This document shows, one piece after another, positions 50,316 to 59,679 of a DNA stretch of 64,000 bases (position 1 is its first letter; the number at the start of each line of letters is the position of its first letter). A model generated the notes under the pieces. The model ran no database searches and had not been told where the DNA came from. It was given only the letters and a program-made list of their open reading frames with translations. Origin of the DNA: Actinomycetota bacterium. Its GTDB lineage: Bacteria > Actinomycetota > Acidimicrobiia > IMCC26256 > PALSA-555. The stretch is from the NCBI GenBank assembly GCA_016870355.1, contig VGBR01000012.1, positions 27,589-91,588 on the forward strand. Direction: 5' to 3'. Both the position numbers and the translations under genes were made by a program.

Positions 50316-51382
50316 GAGCCGCTCGCGATCGCGTCCGCGGCCACGATTCCCGCCGCGGCCGCAACCTGGAAGAGCACCGGGTCATCGGCTGCCGCGCGAC
50401 CCATCGACACGACCTCGAGGTCGTGCTCCGCAAAGCGCGCGACCACGTCCGGAACCTCGACCTCGACGATGTCGTGGCGGTCGGTGATGCCGGCTTGGGC
50501 CAGATCATCACGTAGGCGCTGCTCTTCTGGTCCACCGATCAGCGGTAGCGCGACTCGTACGCGCTCGCGGCATGCGAGCCGCAATGCAGTCGCGGTGTGG
50601 TGTGAGAGACCCTCATGGCGCGGTCGCGGATCGGCGAATGATGCGCGCAGCGTTGCAATCGGCACCCCGTCGAGCGCGGCGGCCGCGTCGAGGATTCCCC
50701 CCACCTCCATCCCCGAGAACCCGAGGCGGGTGTTGGTGCCAACGATGCCGGGACCCATCGCGACGATCGCCACGTCGGCTTTTGCCGCGTGACGGGCCAC
50801 CGCGAGCGCCGAAAAGATCGAGACGGCTTCGAAGTCACCACCGAAGGCGTGTCCACACGTCACCGTCGCGTCGAGCAACCCCCGATCGCAGAGCTGCGCG
50901 ACGGTGTCGGAGAGGGCCAGCGGCAGGCCGGCGCCGTCGGTCATCACGTACGCGACCTTCGCTTCTGGTCGGCGGTCTTTGATCGCGATCGCGATCGCCG
51001 GCACCTGGCTGTGCAACGCCGCGGCCACCACCGGCATGCCGTCGATCGACTCGACCTCGGCCAGCTCTTCGAGATGCTCCTCGCTGCTCCCGACGTCGGC
51101 CTGGAGGCTCGTGTATCGACTCTTGATGATGTGGCCCGGGCCCTTCTCGCTCCAACGATCACGTTCGAGGTTCCAGTGCACGACGTGCCAGCCACCGGTG
51201 CCGAGGCCCAGCTCCACTGCGGTCGTGTTCACCACCACCCGATCGCCGAGCGCGACGGCGCCCGTGAGCTGAGGGAGCACATAGGCGCGCTCCGCGCCGT
51301 CACCAAGGTCGACTTCGACGCGTTGTAGTCCCGGACGTTCCTCGAGGATGGCGGTGACGGTCCCTGACCGGAACGACGGCAT
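50312..51382 (-). CDS. DUF3866 family protein
   Basis: A 356-residue protein of the actinobacterial DUF3866 family. It begins with a beta barrel-like region (GTVTAILEERPGLQRVEVDL), includes HIIKSRYTSLQ, and has a Rossmann-like central part with VAYVMTDGAGLPLALSD, CGHAFGGDFEAVSI and GPGIVGTNTRLGFSGMEVG. No activity is known. It is placed between pafA and pafB, 15 bases after pafA and overlapping pafB. Its constant association with the Pup genes in related taxa would be worth testing. Confidence 0.82.
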   Translation of the reverse strand: MPSFRSGTVTAILEERPGLQRVEVDLGDGAERAYVLPQLTGAVALGDRVVVNTTAVELGLGTGGWHVVHWNLERDRWSEKGPGHIIKSRYTSLQADVGSSEEHLEELAEVESIDGMPVVAAALHSQVPAIAIAIKDRRPEAKVAYVMTDGAGLPLALSDTVAQLCDRGLLDATVTCGHAFGGDFEAVSIFSALAVARHAAKADVAIVAMGPGIVGTNTRLGFSGMEVGGILDAAAALDGVPIATLRASFADPRPRHEGLSHHTATALRLACRERVRVALPLIGGPEEQRLRDDLAQAGITDRHDIVEVEVPDVVARFAEHDLEVVSMGRAAADDPVLFQVAAAAGIVAADAIASGS

Positions 51383-51397
51383 GGAGCAGGGCGGCTG

Positions 51398-52756
51398 CTA
51401 GAGCGACGCGATGAGCCGTTCGACGCGCTCATCGCGCGCCTTGAACGGGTCCTTGCAGAGCACCGTTCGCTGAGCCTGGTCGTTGAGCTTCAGGTGCACC
51501 CAATCGACGGTGTAGTCGCGCTTGCGTTCCTTGGCTCGCTTGATGAACGCGCCGCGCAACCGCGCCCGCGTCGTCTGCGGTGGCGTGGTGACGGCCGTCT
51601 CGATCGCTTCGTCAGTGGCGGTGCGGTCGACCTGCCCGCGGCGCTCGAGCAGGTAGTAGAGCGAGCGCGACCGCGTGACGTCGTGATAGGCGAGGTCGAC
51701 GAGCGCGACGCGCGGGTGCGTGAGCGGAAGGTCGTGGTGCTCGCGGTATGCCTCGATGAGGTGGTACTTGACCACCCAGTCGACTTCGGTGCGCAGCTTC
51801 AGCGGGTCGTTCTCGAGGTGGGTCATCACGTGCTCCCACATGTCGAGCGCCTGCTGCTCCAAATCCGAGAGGCCGCGCTTCTTCGCGAACTTCAGCGCGC
51901 GGTTCAAGTACTCCGCCTGCACCTCGACCGCCGAGAGTTCGCGCCCGTTGGCAAGACGGACTCGTCGGCGCGCGGTCATGTCGTGGCTGATCTCGCGAAT
52001 GGCGCGGATCGGGTTCTCGAGGGTGAGGTCGCGCCACGGCCCCTGGTCCTCTTCGAGCATCCGCAAGAGGATCGAGGTGGCACCGACCTTGAGGAAGGTC
52101 GTGTACTCGCTCATGTTGGAGTCGCCGACGATCACGTGGAGCCGACGGAAGCGCTCGGCGTCGGCGTGGGGCTCGTCGCGAGTGTTGATGATGGGACGAG
52201 AGCGGGTGGTGGCGCTCGACACGCCCTCCCAGATGTGCTCGGCCCGTTGAGAGATGCAGTACATGGCGCCGCGGGCGGTCTGGAGCACCTTGCCCGCCCC
52301 GGCGTAGACCTGGCGGGTCACCAGGAACGGGATCAGGACGTCAGTGAACTTGGTGAAGTCGCCTTCGCGCTCGACGAGGTAGTTCTCGTGGCAGCCGTAG
52401 GAGTTACCGGCCGAGTCAGTGTTGTTCTTGAACAAGAACACCTCGCCGCGGATCCCCTCCTCGCGGAGCCGCTGCTCGGCACTGCGCACGAGACCCTCGA
52501 GGATCCGCTCCCCCGCTTTGTCGTGCACGACGAGATCGTCGATCGCGTCACACTCGGGCGTCGCGTACTCCGGGTGGCTGCCGACGTCGAGGTAGAGGCG
52601 CGCGCCGTTCTCGAGGAACACGTTGCTCGACCGACCCCACGAGACCACGCGCCGGAACAGGTAGCGCGCGACCTCGTCAGGGCTCAGCCGGCGTTGACCT
52701 CGCAGCGTGCACGTGACGCCGTACTCGTTCTCGAGCCCGAAGATGCGCCGTTCCAC
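51398..52756 (-). CDS. pafA: Proteasome accessory factor PafA (Pup ligase)
   Basis: A 452-residue glutamine-synthetase-like ligase that links the Pup C-terminal glutamate to lysines of target proteins with ATP. The N-terminal [12 protein letters not shown] places the catalytic Glu-Asn-Glu, [19 protein letters not shown] is the base-binding region, and [17 protein letters not shown] is typical; the Pup-binding C-domain is present. The GTG start lies six bases after TACGCT, so the mRNA is probably leaderless, independent of the proteasome genes upstream. Confidence 0.96.
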   Translation of the reverse strand: MERRIFGLENEYGVTCTLRGQRRLSPDEVARYLFRRVVSWGRSSNVFLENGARLYLDVGSHPEYATPECDAIDDLVVHDKAGERILEGLVRSAEQRLREEGIRGEVFLFKNNTDSAGNSYGCHENYLVEREGDFTKFTDVLIPFLVTRQVYAGAGKVLQTARGAMYCISQRAEHIWEGVSSATTRSRPIINTRDEPHADAERFRRLHVIVGDSNMSEYTTFLKVGATSILLRMLEEDQGPWRDLTLENPIRAIREISHDMTARRRVRLANGRELSAVEVQAEYLNRALKFAKKRGLSDLEQQALDMWEHVMTHLENDPLKLRTEVDWVVKYHLIEAYREHHDLPLTHPRVALVDLAYHDVTRSRSLYYLLERRGQVDRTATDEAIETAVTTPPQTTRARLRGAFIKRAKERKRDYTVDWVHLKLNDQAQRTVLCKDPFKARDERVERLIASL

Positions 52757-52762
52757 ATCACG

Positions 52763-52768
52763 AGCGTA
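52763..52768 (-). promoter_or_regulatory. Candidate -10 element for pafA operon
   Basis: TACGCT on the minus strand, six bases before the pafA GTG. It suggests pafA-DUF3866-pafB-pafC has its own promoter. Confidence 0.5.
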
Positions 52769-52799
52769 CCGGTCCGGTCAGGCCTTCCCGGTGCAGTGC

Positions 52800-53075
52800 T
52801 CAGATGATGGTGACGACGTCGTCGCAGGACTTCTCGTCGTCGAACGCCCCGAGCAGGCCCTGGTCGTCGACTGCGGCGAAGGGATCAGACTCACCGACGT
52901 CGAGCAGGTTGATCGCGAGCTCGAACGATGTGACATCAGCCGTGAACGCGACGCCGCTCGCATCGGCCGCCTCGAACTCGGCCAGCGCGTCGGCAATAGT
53001 CGTGGTGTCTTCTCTATCAGGACTACCGCAACCTGACGTGCGACCGAGCGCGCCGCTTACAGCGAGCGACGAGCG
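52800..53075 (-). pseudogene. Start-less coding-like frame, possible lipoprotein
   Basis: Immediately after the prcA stop and in the same frame, an open stretch of about 92 codons ends in TGA at 52800. It has no ATG, GTG or TTG. The translation has protein character: a Cys at 53028-53030 in a lipobox-like TSGCGSPD, then TTTIADALAEFEAADASG, SFELAINLLDVGESDPFAAV and SCDDVVTII. It resembles the mature part of a small secreted lipoprotein. The opposite frame is also open, as often happens in GC-rich DNA, so this may be chance. A decayed start or an unusual start codon are the alternatives. Confidence 0.35.
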
Positions 53076-53759
53076 TCAGCCAGCCAGAAGTGCGTCGAGC
53101 TCTGGCCCCCGGAGGCGTTGGAACGCCCGGCGAGTGCGGGCCCGGTCGAGGATAGCGACCTCGAGCGCGCTCGCCTCCAGCGGCGGCTGCTCCGGTGCGG
53201 CCAGCACCGTGGCGCCGAGCTTGACGGTCGCAGCACGGTCGAGCGGCGCCTGGTATTGCGCGGCAAGCGCCTCGGCGATCTGCTCGGACTGCCCGCCGAG
53301 GACCGTGAAGCCCTCTTCGTCCATCACGGTGCCGTCGTAGAGGATGTGGAACAACTCGTCCTCTTCAGGTGTCGCGCCCACCTGAGCCACGAGGATCTCC
53401 ACCTCATACGGCTTCATCTCGTGCGTGAAGATCTGACCGAGCGTCTGCGCGTAGGCGTTGGCCAAGGCACGGGCGTTCACGTCCTCACGGGCGAACGAGT
53501 AGCCCTTCACGTCGGCCTGACGCACGCCGGCGATCCGGAGCATCTCGAACTCGTTGTACTTGCCGACGCCGGCAAACGCGATGCGGTCGTAGATCTCGCT
53601 GATCTTGTAGAGCGTGCGCGACGGGTTCTCGGCCACGATCACGATCGCATCACTCGCGCTCATGGCGACCAGGCTGCGCCCCCGGGCGATGCCCTTGCGG
53701 GCGTAATCCGCCCGGTCCTTCATCACCTGCTCGGGCGACACGTAGAAGGGCATCGTCAT
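53076..53759 (-). CDS. prcA: 20S proteasome alpha subunit
   Basis: A 227-residue alpha subunit. The N-terminus FYVSPEQVMKDRADYARKGIARG closely follows the mycobacterial form; VGKYNEFEMLRIAG and ALANAYAQTLGQIFTHEMKPYEVEILVAQVG are conserved. Alpha rings gate the chamber and bind Mpa. The ATG overlaps the prcB stop (ATGA). The C-terminus is shorter than in mycobacteria and ends at the LLAG. Confidence 0.96.
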   Translation of the reverse strand: MTMPFYVSPEQVMKDRADYARKGIARGRSLVAMSASDAIVIVAENPSRTLYKISEIYDRIAFAGVGKYNEFEMLRIAGVRQADVKGYSFAREDVNARALANAYAQTLGQIFTHEMKPYEVEILVAQVGATPEEDELFHILYDGTVMDEEGFTVLGGQSEQIAEALAAQYQAPLDRAATVKLGATVLAAPEQPPLEASALEVAILDRARTRRAFQRLRGPELDALLAG

Positions 53760-54568
53760 ACTCCGGCGCCCTCCTCACGCCCGCCGAGCAACTCAGCGGC
53801 GCGCGCGGCGACGTCGTTGTCGCTCACACTGCTGAACCCGTTGACGTCGATCACGGCCACCGTCGGGAAGATCCGCCGCACGAGGTCGGGTCCGCCAGTC
53901 GCCGCGTCCTCGTCGGCCGCGGCGAACAGCGCGCGCAATGCGAGATCGATCGTCTCCGCTTGCGTGATGTCCTCGCGCCACTGCGACTTGATCCAGTTGC
54001 GGGCGTGCACACCACCAGAGCCGTTGGTCTGGAAGTCGGCTTCCTCGTACTTGCCGCCGGTGACGTCGTAGCTGAACACGCGCCCGGCTTGACGCCGGTC
54101 GTCGTACCCGGCGAACAGCGGAACCACCACGAGGCCCTGCCTCGCGAACGGGAGGTTGGCGCGCACCATCGCCGCGAGCTGGTTCGCCTTCCCGTCGAGC
54201 GACAGCGCCTCGCCTTCGATCTTCTCGTAGTGCTCGAGCTGGGTCTGGAACAGACGCACGAGCTCGACCGCCGGACCCGCGGCGCCGGCAATGGCGATCC
54301 CGGAGAAGTCGTCAGCCGGGAACACCTTCTCGATCCGCCGGCTCGCGATCATCATCCCAGCCGTCGCGCGACGGTCACCCGCCATCACTACCCCACCGGC
54401 AAACCGGATCGCGACCACCGTCGTCGCGTGCACCGTCTCGATGGGCACCGACGAGGCGTCGGGAGTCGAGGGCGCGATGCCCTCAGGACCAAGCCGCCGC
54501 AACACATCAACGAACGAAGGCCCAGGGTCAGCCCCAGGCGAGAAGAACGGCAACGGCGACTCGTTCAC
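53756..54568 (-). CDS. prcB: 20S proteasome beta subunit
   Basis: A 270-residue precursor of the catalytic subunit. A propeptide of about 48 residues ends at HA, and self-cleavage would expose Thr49 (TTVVAIRFAGGVVMAGDRRATAG). Conserved features include the catalytic lysine and aspartate region and GSGG(V)HA. It forms the inner rings. The pup gene, normally directly upstream, is displaced by an HNH gene 12 bases before the ATG. Confidence 0.96.
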   Translation of the reverse strand: MNESPLPFFSPGADPGPSFVDVLRRLGPEGIAPSTPDASSVPIETVHATTVVAIRFAGGVVMAGDRRATAGMMIASRRIEKVFPADDFSGIAIAGAAGPAVELVRLFQTQLEHYEKIEGEALSLDGKANQLAAMVRANLPFARQGLVVVPLFAGYDDRRQAGRVFSYDVTGGKYEEADFQTNGSGGVHARNWIKSQWREDITQAETIDLALRALFAAADEDAATGGPDLVRRIFPTVAVIDVNGFSSVSDNDVAARAAELLGGREEGAGV

Positions 54569-54580
54569 AGCGAAAACAGG

Positions 54581-55141
54581 CTAGCCGGGAGCCTTCACGA
54601 GCCCTCCGGCCCGAACGATCGCAAGCTCCCGCATTTCGCAGTAGCTGGTGAGCACAAAGCCGTTCGACGCCAGATAGTCCACCGCTCGGCCGGCAATTCC
54701 TTCATCTTCGCGCAGTTGACCAAGAGCGTTGTTGCATCGCACACAGAGAATGCCTCGCACGCCGGCCTCGCAGTGATCGACGTGAAAGGACTCCCCAGCC
54801 TTCGGCTTGTCACCGCAGATCGCACAGCCGCCGCTTTGCGCTCGAAGCATCTCGTCGTAGTCGGCCTGTGTCAGCCCGAACGTGCGCCTCAAGTGCCCCT
54901 CCCGCATTGCGGGCTTGTTCTTGGCCCGATACTGCCTCTGGTACGCGTGGAACTTCTCTGGGTTCTTCTCGCGCCACGCGCGCACTCGCTCGATCTGCTT
55001 CTGAGGATTCTTGAGATACCGGGCCTTCTGCGCTTTCGCGAAACACGCCTTGCACTCCGGCCGGTGACCGTCCGCGCAGGCCCTTGCTCGGTAGAACCCT
55101 GCGAAAGGCTTCGTCTCGCCGCACTTCGAACAGCGCTTCAT
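54581..55141 (-). CDS. HNH endonuclease (endonuclease VII-like)
   Basis: A 186-residue nuclease. An N-terminal zinc finger (CSKCGETKPFAGFY with a second CxxC at CKAC) is followed by a basic helical region and an endonuclease VII-type core: FGLTQADYDEMLRAQSGGCAICG, FHVDHCEAGVRGILCVRCNNALGQL. The His-Asp-His of the HNH motif is partly kept (VDHCEAG), and the cysteines bind zinc. Freestanding genes of this sort are often homing or phage-type nucleases. It sits between pup and prcB in the same direction. Its composition is a little less GC-rich than its neighbours. Confidence 0.88.
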   Translation of the reverse strand: MKRCSKCGETKPFAGFYRARACADGHRPECKACFAKAQKARYLKNPQKQIERVRAWREKNPEKFHAYQRQYRAKNKPAMREGHLRRTFGLTQADYDEMLRAQSGGCAICGDKPKAGESFHVDHCEAGVRGILCVRCNNALGQLREDEGIAGRAVDYLASNGFVLTSYCEMRELAIVRAGGLVKAPG

Positions 55142-55201
55142 GCGGGGACGGTATGACGAGGGGGTGACACATGCCCGGCTCCTAGGAATCGGACATATGG
55201 A

Positions 55202-55396
55202 TCATTCCCCCCCTTTCTGGACGTACGACTTGACGAAGTCCTCCGCATTGACCTCGAGGACCTCGTCGATCTCGTCCAGGAGATCGTCCAGCTCGCCCTT
55301 GAGCTTCTCGCCCTTCTCGGTGGGCGCGGCGACCTCGGCGGTCTCCTCCACACGCTCCTTGGGCGCTGGGCGCTGCTTTCGCTGCTGCTCGGGCAT
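55202..55396 (-). CDS. pup: Prokaryotic ubiquitin-like protein Pup
   Basis: A 64-residue disordered modifier. The C-terminal half carries the two Mpa-binding helices (LKGELDDLLDEIDEVLEVN, then AEDFVKSYVQKGGE). It ends in Gly-Gly-Glu, so it can be ligated directly by PafA without deamidation by Dop; mycobacterial Pup ends in Gln. I chose the internal ATG that gives the normal length. It lies 49 bases after dop. Confidence 0.95.
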   Translation of the reverse strand: MPEQQRKQRPAPKERVEETAEVAAPTEKGEKLKGELDDLLDEIDEVLEVNAEDFVKSYVQKGGE

Positions 55397-55445
55397 GACT
55401 CGAAGGTACCTCCTGCGGACCCCTCCGCTGAACCGTGTGCCTTGG

Positions 55446-56942
55446 CTAGCTGGACTCCTGGCCCAGCTGGCTGACCAGGTCGGCGGGGGTCTTCGCACTC
55501 GCGAACAAGGATTCGACGTAGGCCTTCGTGCCCTTGAGCGGCTCCATCATCGGGATCCGCTTCAGCGGATCGCCGCCCACGTCCAAGATGATGCTGTCCC
55601 AGTTGGCAGCGACCACCGAATCGGGCCAGCGTGACAGACACGTGCCGCGGAAGTACGCGCGGGTCGACGCCGGCGGCTCGGTAGTCGCGGCCATCACCTC
55701 GGCTTCGTCAGCCAACCGCTCGACCTTGCCGGCGCGCACGAGGCGCTCGTAGAGCGATCGATCCGGACGCACGTCGTGGTACTGGAGGTCGACGAGCGCG
55801 AGCTTCGCGTCGTTCCAACCGATGCCGTCGCGCTCGGCGTACGCGTTGCAGAGCGAGAGCTTCGTGACCCAATCGAGCTGACCGTCGAGCAGCATCGGGT
55901 CGCGCTCGAGCGCGGTGAGCACCGATTCCCAGCGGTCGAGAACTTGCTGGCCGACGTCCTCGCCGCCACACGCGTCAAGACCGGTGTCGTCGGCGTACTT
56001 CTGCGCAAGACGGAGGAACTCCCACTGGAGCTCGACCGCGGTCATCCGACCACCGTCGACCAGCTCGATCGTGGCGCGGCACGTGGGGTCGTGCGAGACG
56101 ACGCGCATCGCGGGCACAGTCGACACGACTGAGTAGTCCTTGTCGAAAAAGTCGTCTTCGATCATCGCAAGGACGATCGCCGTGGTGCCGACCTTGAGGA
56201 ACGTCGCGACCTCACACAGGTTCGCGTCGCCGGCGATCACGTGGAGGCGGCGGTAGAGCTGCGGATCGGCGTGCGGCTCGTCGCGCGTGTTCACGATCGG
56301 GCGCTTCAGCGTCGTCTCGAGCCCGACCTCCTCCTCGAAGAAGTCCGCGCGCTGGCTGAGCTGGTACTCGACCCCGCCCGCGCCGTTCTCGCCACCGACC
56401 TTGCCGGCCCCGGTGAAGACCTGGCGGGTCACGAACCACGGCAGGAGGTAGCGCACGAGGTTGGCGAACGGGACGGCCCGGTCGACGAGGTAGTTCTCGT
56501 GGGTGCCGTAGCTGTTGCCCTTGCCGTCGGAGTTGTTCTTGTAGACGACGACCTCTTGGCCCGGGTCGAGCAGGCGCCGGGCGGCGAGCATCGAGCGAGC
56601 CAGGACCCTCTCCCCTGCCTTGTCGGCCACCACCAGCTCGAGGGCATCAGCGCACTCGGGCGTGGAGTACTCGGGGTGGGCGTGGTCGACGTAGTACCGG
56701 GCGCCGTTGGTGAGCACGGTGTTGACGAGGTGCGTCTCGATCTCAGGCGGCTGGGCACCGTCACGTGCGTACCCGCGCGCATCGCGCCCTGGGCTCTCGT
56801 CCTCGAAGTCCCAACCGACCTTGTGATGCTCGACGTAGCCGTTGATCAGCATCGACGACGCGAGCACCGGGTTGGCTTCGCCCGCCCCACGCAGCACCAC
56901 GCCGTACTCGGTCTCGATGCCACACACCTTGGGGACGGCCAC
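55446..56942 (-). CDS. dop: Depupylase/deamidase Dop
   Basis: A 498-residue PafA homologue that removes Pup from substrates and deamidates Pup-Gln where needed. CGIETEYGVVLRG gives the catalytic Glu, YYVDHAHPEYSTPECADAL and NNSDGKGNSYGTHENYLV are conserved, and the Dop-loop region after residue 40 (WDFEDESPGRDARG) is present, separating it from PafA. Because Pup here ends in Glu, only depupylation should be needed. The GTG lies six bases after TAGGCT. Confidence 0.96.
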   Translation of the reverse strand: MAVPKVCGIETEYGVVLRGAGEANPVLASSMLINGYVEHHKVGWDFEDESPGRDARGYARDGAQPPEIETHLVNTVLTNGARYYVDHAHPEYSTPECADALELVVADKAGERVLARSMLAARRLLDPGQEVVVYKNNSDGKGNSYGTHENYLVDRAVPFANLVRYLLPWFVTRQVFTGAGKVGGENGAGGVEYQLSQRADFFEEEVGLETTLKRPIVNTRDEPHADPQLYRRLHVIAGDANLCEVATFLKVGTTAIVLAMIEDDFFDKDYSVVSTVPAMRVVSHDPTCRATIELVDGGRMTAVELQWEFLRLAQKYADDTGLDACGGEDVGQQVLDRWESVLTALERDPMLLDGQLDWVTKLSLCNAYAERDGIGWNDAKLALVDLQYHDVRPDRSLYERLVRAGKVERLADEAEVMAATTEPPASTRAYFRGTCLSRWPDSVVAANWDSIILDVGGDPLKRIPMMEPLKGTKAYVESLFASAKTPADLVSQLGQESS

Positions 56943-56948
56943 GAGGAA

Positions 56949-56954
56949 AGCCTA
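56949..56954 (-). promoter_or_regulatory. Candidate -10 element for dop-pup-proteasome operon
   Basis: TAGGCT on the minus strand six bases before the dop GTG. It would drive dop, pup, the HNH gene, prcB and prcA. Confidence 0.5.
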
Positions 56955-57028
56955 CCGGCGCCTCACAGCGTTTCCGCGCCCGTTGAAATGGGTTGTGAAC
57001 AGCCACTTCGGGCCACGAACATCACTGC

Positions 57029-57712
57029 ATGCCGACCGAAGAGCTCACGAAGACCGACGCCGTCACGGTGAAGCGCAAACGAGAGCGCGCCGACTACCGG
57101 CGCGACAGCGCGAACGCAATCCTCGACGAAGGGCTTGTCGCGCACGTGGGCATCGCCGTGGACGGGCAGCCGCTCGTGATCCCGATGGCGTACGGCCGTG
57201 ATGGCGACCGGCTCATCCTGCACGGCTCACGTGTCAGTCGCCTGCTCAAGGCGCTCGGCGATGGTCAACCGGTGTGCGTCACCGTCACGCTGGTCGACGA
57301 CGTCGTCTTCGCGCGCTCGCAGTTCCACATGTCGATGAACTATCGGTCAGTCGTTGTCGTCGGCGTTCCACGGCTTCTCGCGGACACTGAGGAGAAGCGG
57401 GCCGCGCTGGAGGCGCTCGTCGAGCACGTCGCGCCGGGGCGAACCGCCGAAGCGCGCCCTGCGACCGACGACGAGCTCGATCAGATCCTCGCGGTCGAGA
57501 TCCCGATCGACACTGCGTCGGTGAAGGCGCGGACCGAGGGCGTGATCGACGAGCCCGAGGACCACGACCTCGACATCTGGGCCGGCCTCATCCCCATCAA
57601 GACCGTCTACGGAGCACCCATCTGCGAACCCGACCTGCGCCCAGGGATCAACGTTGCGCCCTCCGCGTTGCGGTATCGCCGACCGACGAAGAGCGGCAAA
57701 GAACGGGAGTGA
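57029..57712 (+). CDS. Pyridoxamine 5'-phosphate oxidase-family flavin protein
   Basis: A 227-residue FMN-binding split-barrel protein of the NimA/PNPOx-like group: IAVDGQPLVIPMAYGRDGDRLILHGS, VCVTVTLVDDVVFARSQFHMSMNYRSVVVVG. It probably reduces or binds a flavin-linked substrate; the specific activity cannot be assigned. It is the only plus-strand gene between dop and mpa, with dop divergent and mpa convergent. The ATG has no clear ribosome site. Confidence 0.85.
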   Translation: MPTEELTKTDAVTVKRKRERADYRRDSANAILDEGLVAHVGIAVDGQPLVIPMAYGRDGDRLILHGSRVSRLLKALGDGQPVCVTVTLVDDVVFARSQFHMSMNYRSVVVVGVPRLLADTEEKRAALEALVEHVAPGRTAEARPATDDELDQILAVEIPIDTASVKARTEGVIDEPEDHDLDIWAGLIPIKTVYGAPICEPDLRPGINVAPSALRYRRPTKSGKERE

Positions 57713-57748
57713 GACCCCGACAACGGTGCGCGAAGCCGTGAGACCGCG

Positions 57749-59506
57749 CTACAGGTATTGACCGGTGGTGACGCGCTCGATCTGACGGCCGCCCTTGGCC
57801 TCGTCGCCTTCGGACATGAGCGTGCGCACGTAGACGATGCGCTCGCCCTTCTTGCCCGAGATCTTCGCCCAGTCGTCGGGGTTCGTCGTGTTGGGCAGAT
57901 CCTCGTGCTCGCGGTACTCCTGCTTGATCGACGCGTACAGGTCGTCGGCGGAGATGCCGCGGTCGCCGCCCTCGATCTGGCGCTTGATCGACAGCTTCTT
58001 CGAGCGCCGCACGATGTTCTCGATCATGGCTCCCGATGAGAAGTCGCGGAAGTAGAGGACTTCCTTGTCGCCGTTCTGGTACGTGACCTCGAGGAAGCGG
58101 TTGTCGTCGTCGTCGGCGTACATGCGCTCGACCGCCAACGCGATCATCTCTTCGACGGCCTTCGCCGCGTCGCCGCCGTGCTGCTCCAACTCCTTCTCGG
58201 AGATCGGCAACGTGGGCGTGAGGTACTGAGCGAAGATCTGCCGGGCGCTCGCCTGGTCAGGACGTTCGATCTTGATCTTCACGTCGAGACGACCAGGGCG
58301 CAGGATCGCCGGGTCGATGAGGTCCTCACGGTTGGACGCGCCGATCACGATCACGTTCTTGAGGCTCTCCACCCCATCGATCTCGGCGAGCAGCTGAGGA
58401 ACGATCGTGCTCTCGATATCGGACGAGATGCCGGTGCCCCGCGTGCGGAACAACGAGTCCATCTCGTCGAAGAACACGATGACAGGCACGCCCTCTTCGG
58501 ACTTTTCCCGCGCGCGCTGGAAGATCAGGCGGATCTGACGCTCGGTCTCACCGACGTACTTGTTGAGCAGCTCCGGACCCTTGATGTTCAAGAAGTACGA
58601 GCGCGTCGAGTCGTTGCCCGTCTTCTCCGCGACGCGCTTGGCGAGCGAGTTCGCCACTGCCTTCGCGATGAGCGTCTTGCCGCAGCCTGGTGGTCCGTAC
58701 AGCAAGATGCCCTTCGGCGGTTGGAGCTCGTGCTCGTGGAACAGCTCGGCGTACAGGTACGGGAGCTCGACCGCGTCGCGAATCTGCTCGATCTGATCGT
58801 CGAGGCCACCCACGTTTTCGTAGGTGACGTCGGGAACCTCTTCGAGGACGAGCTCTTCGACTTCCGGACGCGGCAGGCGCTCGACGACGAGACCCGACCG
58901 TTGGTCCATCAGCAGGTGATCGCCGGCGCGCAGCTTCTCGCCGAACAGCGCACCCGCGAGCTCGCAGACGCGCTCCTCGTCGGCGCGCCCGACGACCAGC
59001 ACCCGACGCTCGTCCTCCATCAGCTCCTTCAGCACGACGACCTCACCCGAGATCTCGAGCCCGCGCGCCAACACGACGTTGAGCGACTCGTTGAGCGCGA
59101 CCTCTTGCCCGCGCTCCATCGCGTCGAGATCGACCTCGGGGTGCACGGCCACTCGCATCTTGCGACCAGCGGTGAAGATGTCGACCGTTCCGTCGTCGTT
59201 CGCACCGAGATACGTGCCGTACGCGGACGGCGGCATCGTGAGCTTCTCGACCTCCTCGCGCAGCGCGGCGATGTGCTCGCGCGCCTCGCGCAGGGTGGCC
59301 GACAGCCGCTCGTTCTGGGAGACCGCCTGGGCGAGCTGGCCCTTGGCCTCGAGCAGGCGCTCCTCGAGCGTGCGGACCCGCTTCGGGGCGTCCTGGAGGC
59401 GCCGTCGGAGCACGACGACCTCTTCCTCCAGCGACTTGAGCTGGGACTGGAGGTCGCCGACCTGGCGCTCGTACTCGGCGAGGCGCCGCTCGTGCTCCGT
59501 CGCCAC
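57749..59506 (-). CDS. mpa: Proteasome-associated ATPase Mpa/ARC
   Basis: A 585-residue AAA+ ATPase. A coiled coil (residues 5-90) captures Pup, two OB folds follow, and the AAA domain has Walker A GPPGCGKT at 271-278 and Walker [11 protein letters not shown]. The C-terminus GQYL is the motif that opens the 20S gate. It unfolds pupylated proteins into PrcAB. The GTG has a GGAGGTG ribosome site, unlike most operon heads here. Confidence 0.97.
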   Translation of the reverse strand: MATEHERRLAEYERQVGDLQSQLKSLEEEVVVLRRRLQDAPKRVRTLEERLLEAKGQLAQAVSQNERLSATLREAREHIAALREEVEKLTMPPSAYGTYLGANDDGTVDIFTAGRKMRVAVHPEVDLDAMERGQEVALNESLNVVLARGLEISGEVVVLKELMEDERRVLVVGRADEERVCELAGALFGEKLRAGDHLLMDQRSGLVVERLPRPEVEELVLEEVPDVTYENVGGLDDQIEQIRDAVELPYLYAELFHEHELQPPKGILLYGPPGCGKTLIAKAVANSLAKRVAEKTGNDSTRSYFLNIKGPELLNKYVGETERQIRLIFQRAREKSEEGVPVIVFFDEMDSLFRTRGTGISSDIESTIVPQLLAEIDGVESLKNVIVIGASNREDLIDPAILRPGRLDVKIKIERPDQASARQIFAQYLTPTLPISEKELEQHGGDAAKAVEEMIALAVERMYADDDDNRFLEVTYQNGDKEVLYFRDFSSGAMIENIVRRSKKLSIKRQIEGGDRGISADDLYASIKQEYREHEDLPNTTNPDDWAKISGKKGERIVYVRTLMSEGDEAKGGRQIERVTTGQYL

Positions 59507-59617
59507 GTCCGTTCACCTCCAGGTCCCGAAAGGGCTGTTTCCGGGCTTCGCGGACCCTACACCGGTGATTTCAGCATCCCGCGGCACCCCGGTCGCGCAG
59601 ATTTACCCCGCCACGGC

Positions 59618-59646
59618 TTGAGAAATGCCTGCCATCCGTCTAGCCT
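59618..59646 (+). promoter_or_regulatory. Promoter for ferredoxin gene
   Basis: TTGAGA (59618-59623) and TAGCCT (59641-59646) with a 17-base spacer. A 5' untranslated region with AAGGAG follows before the ATG. Confidence 0.6.
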
Positions 59647-59679
59647 CGCCGTCACCACGGACAAGGAGTGCCTTCGGCC

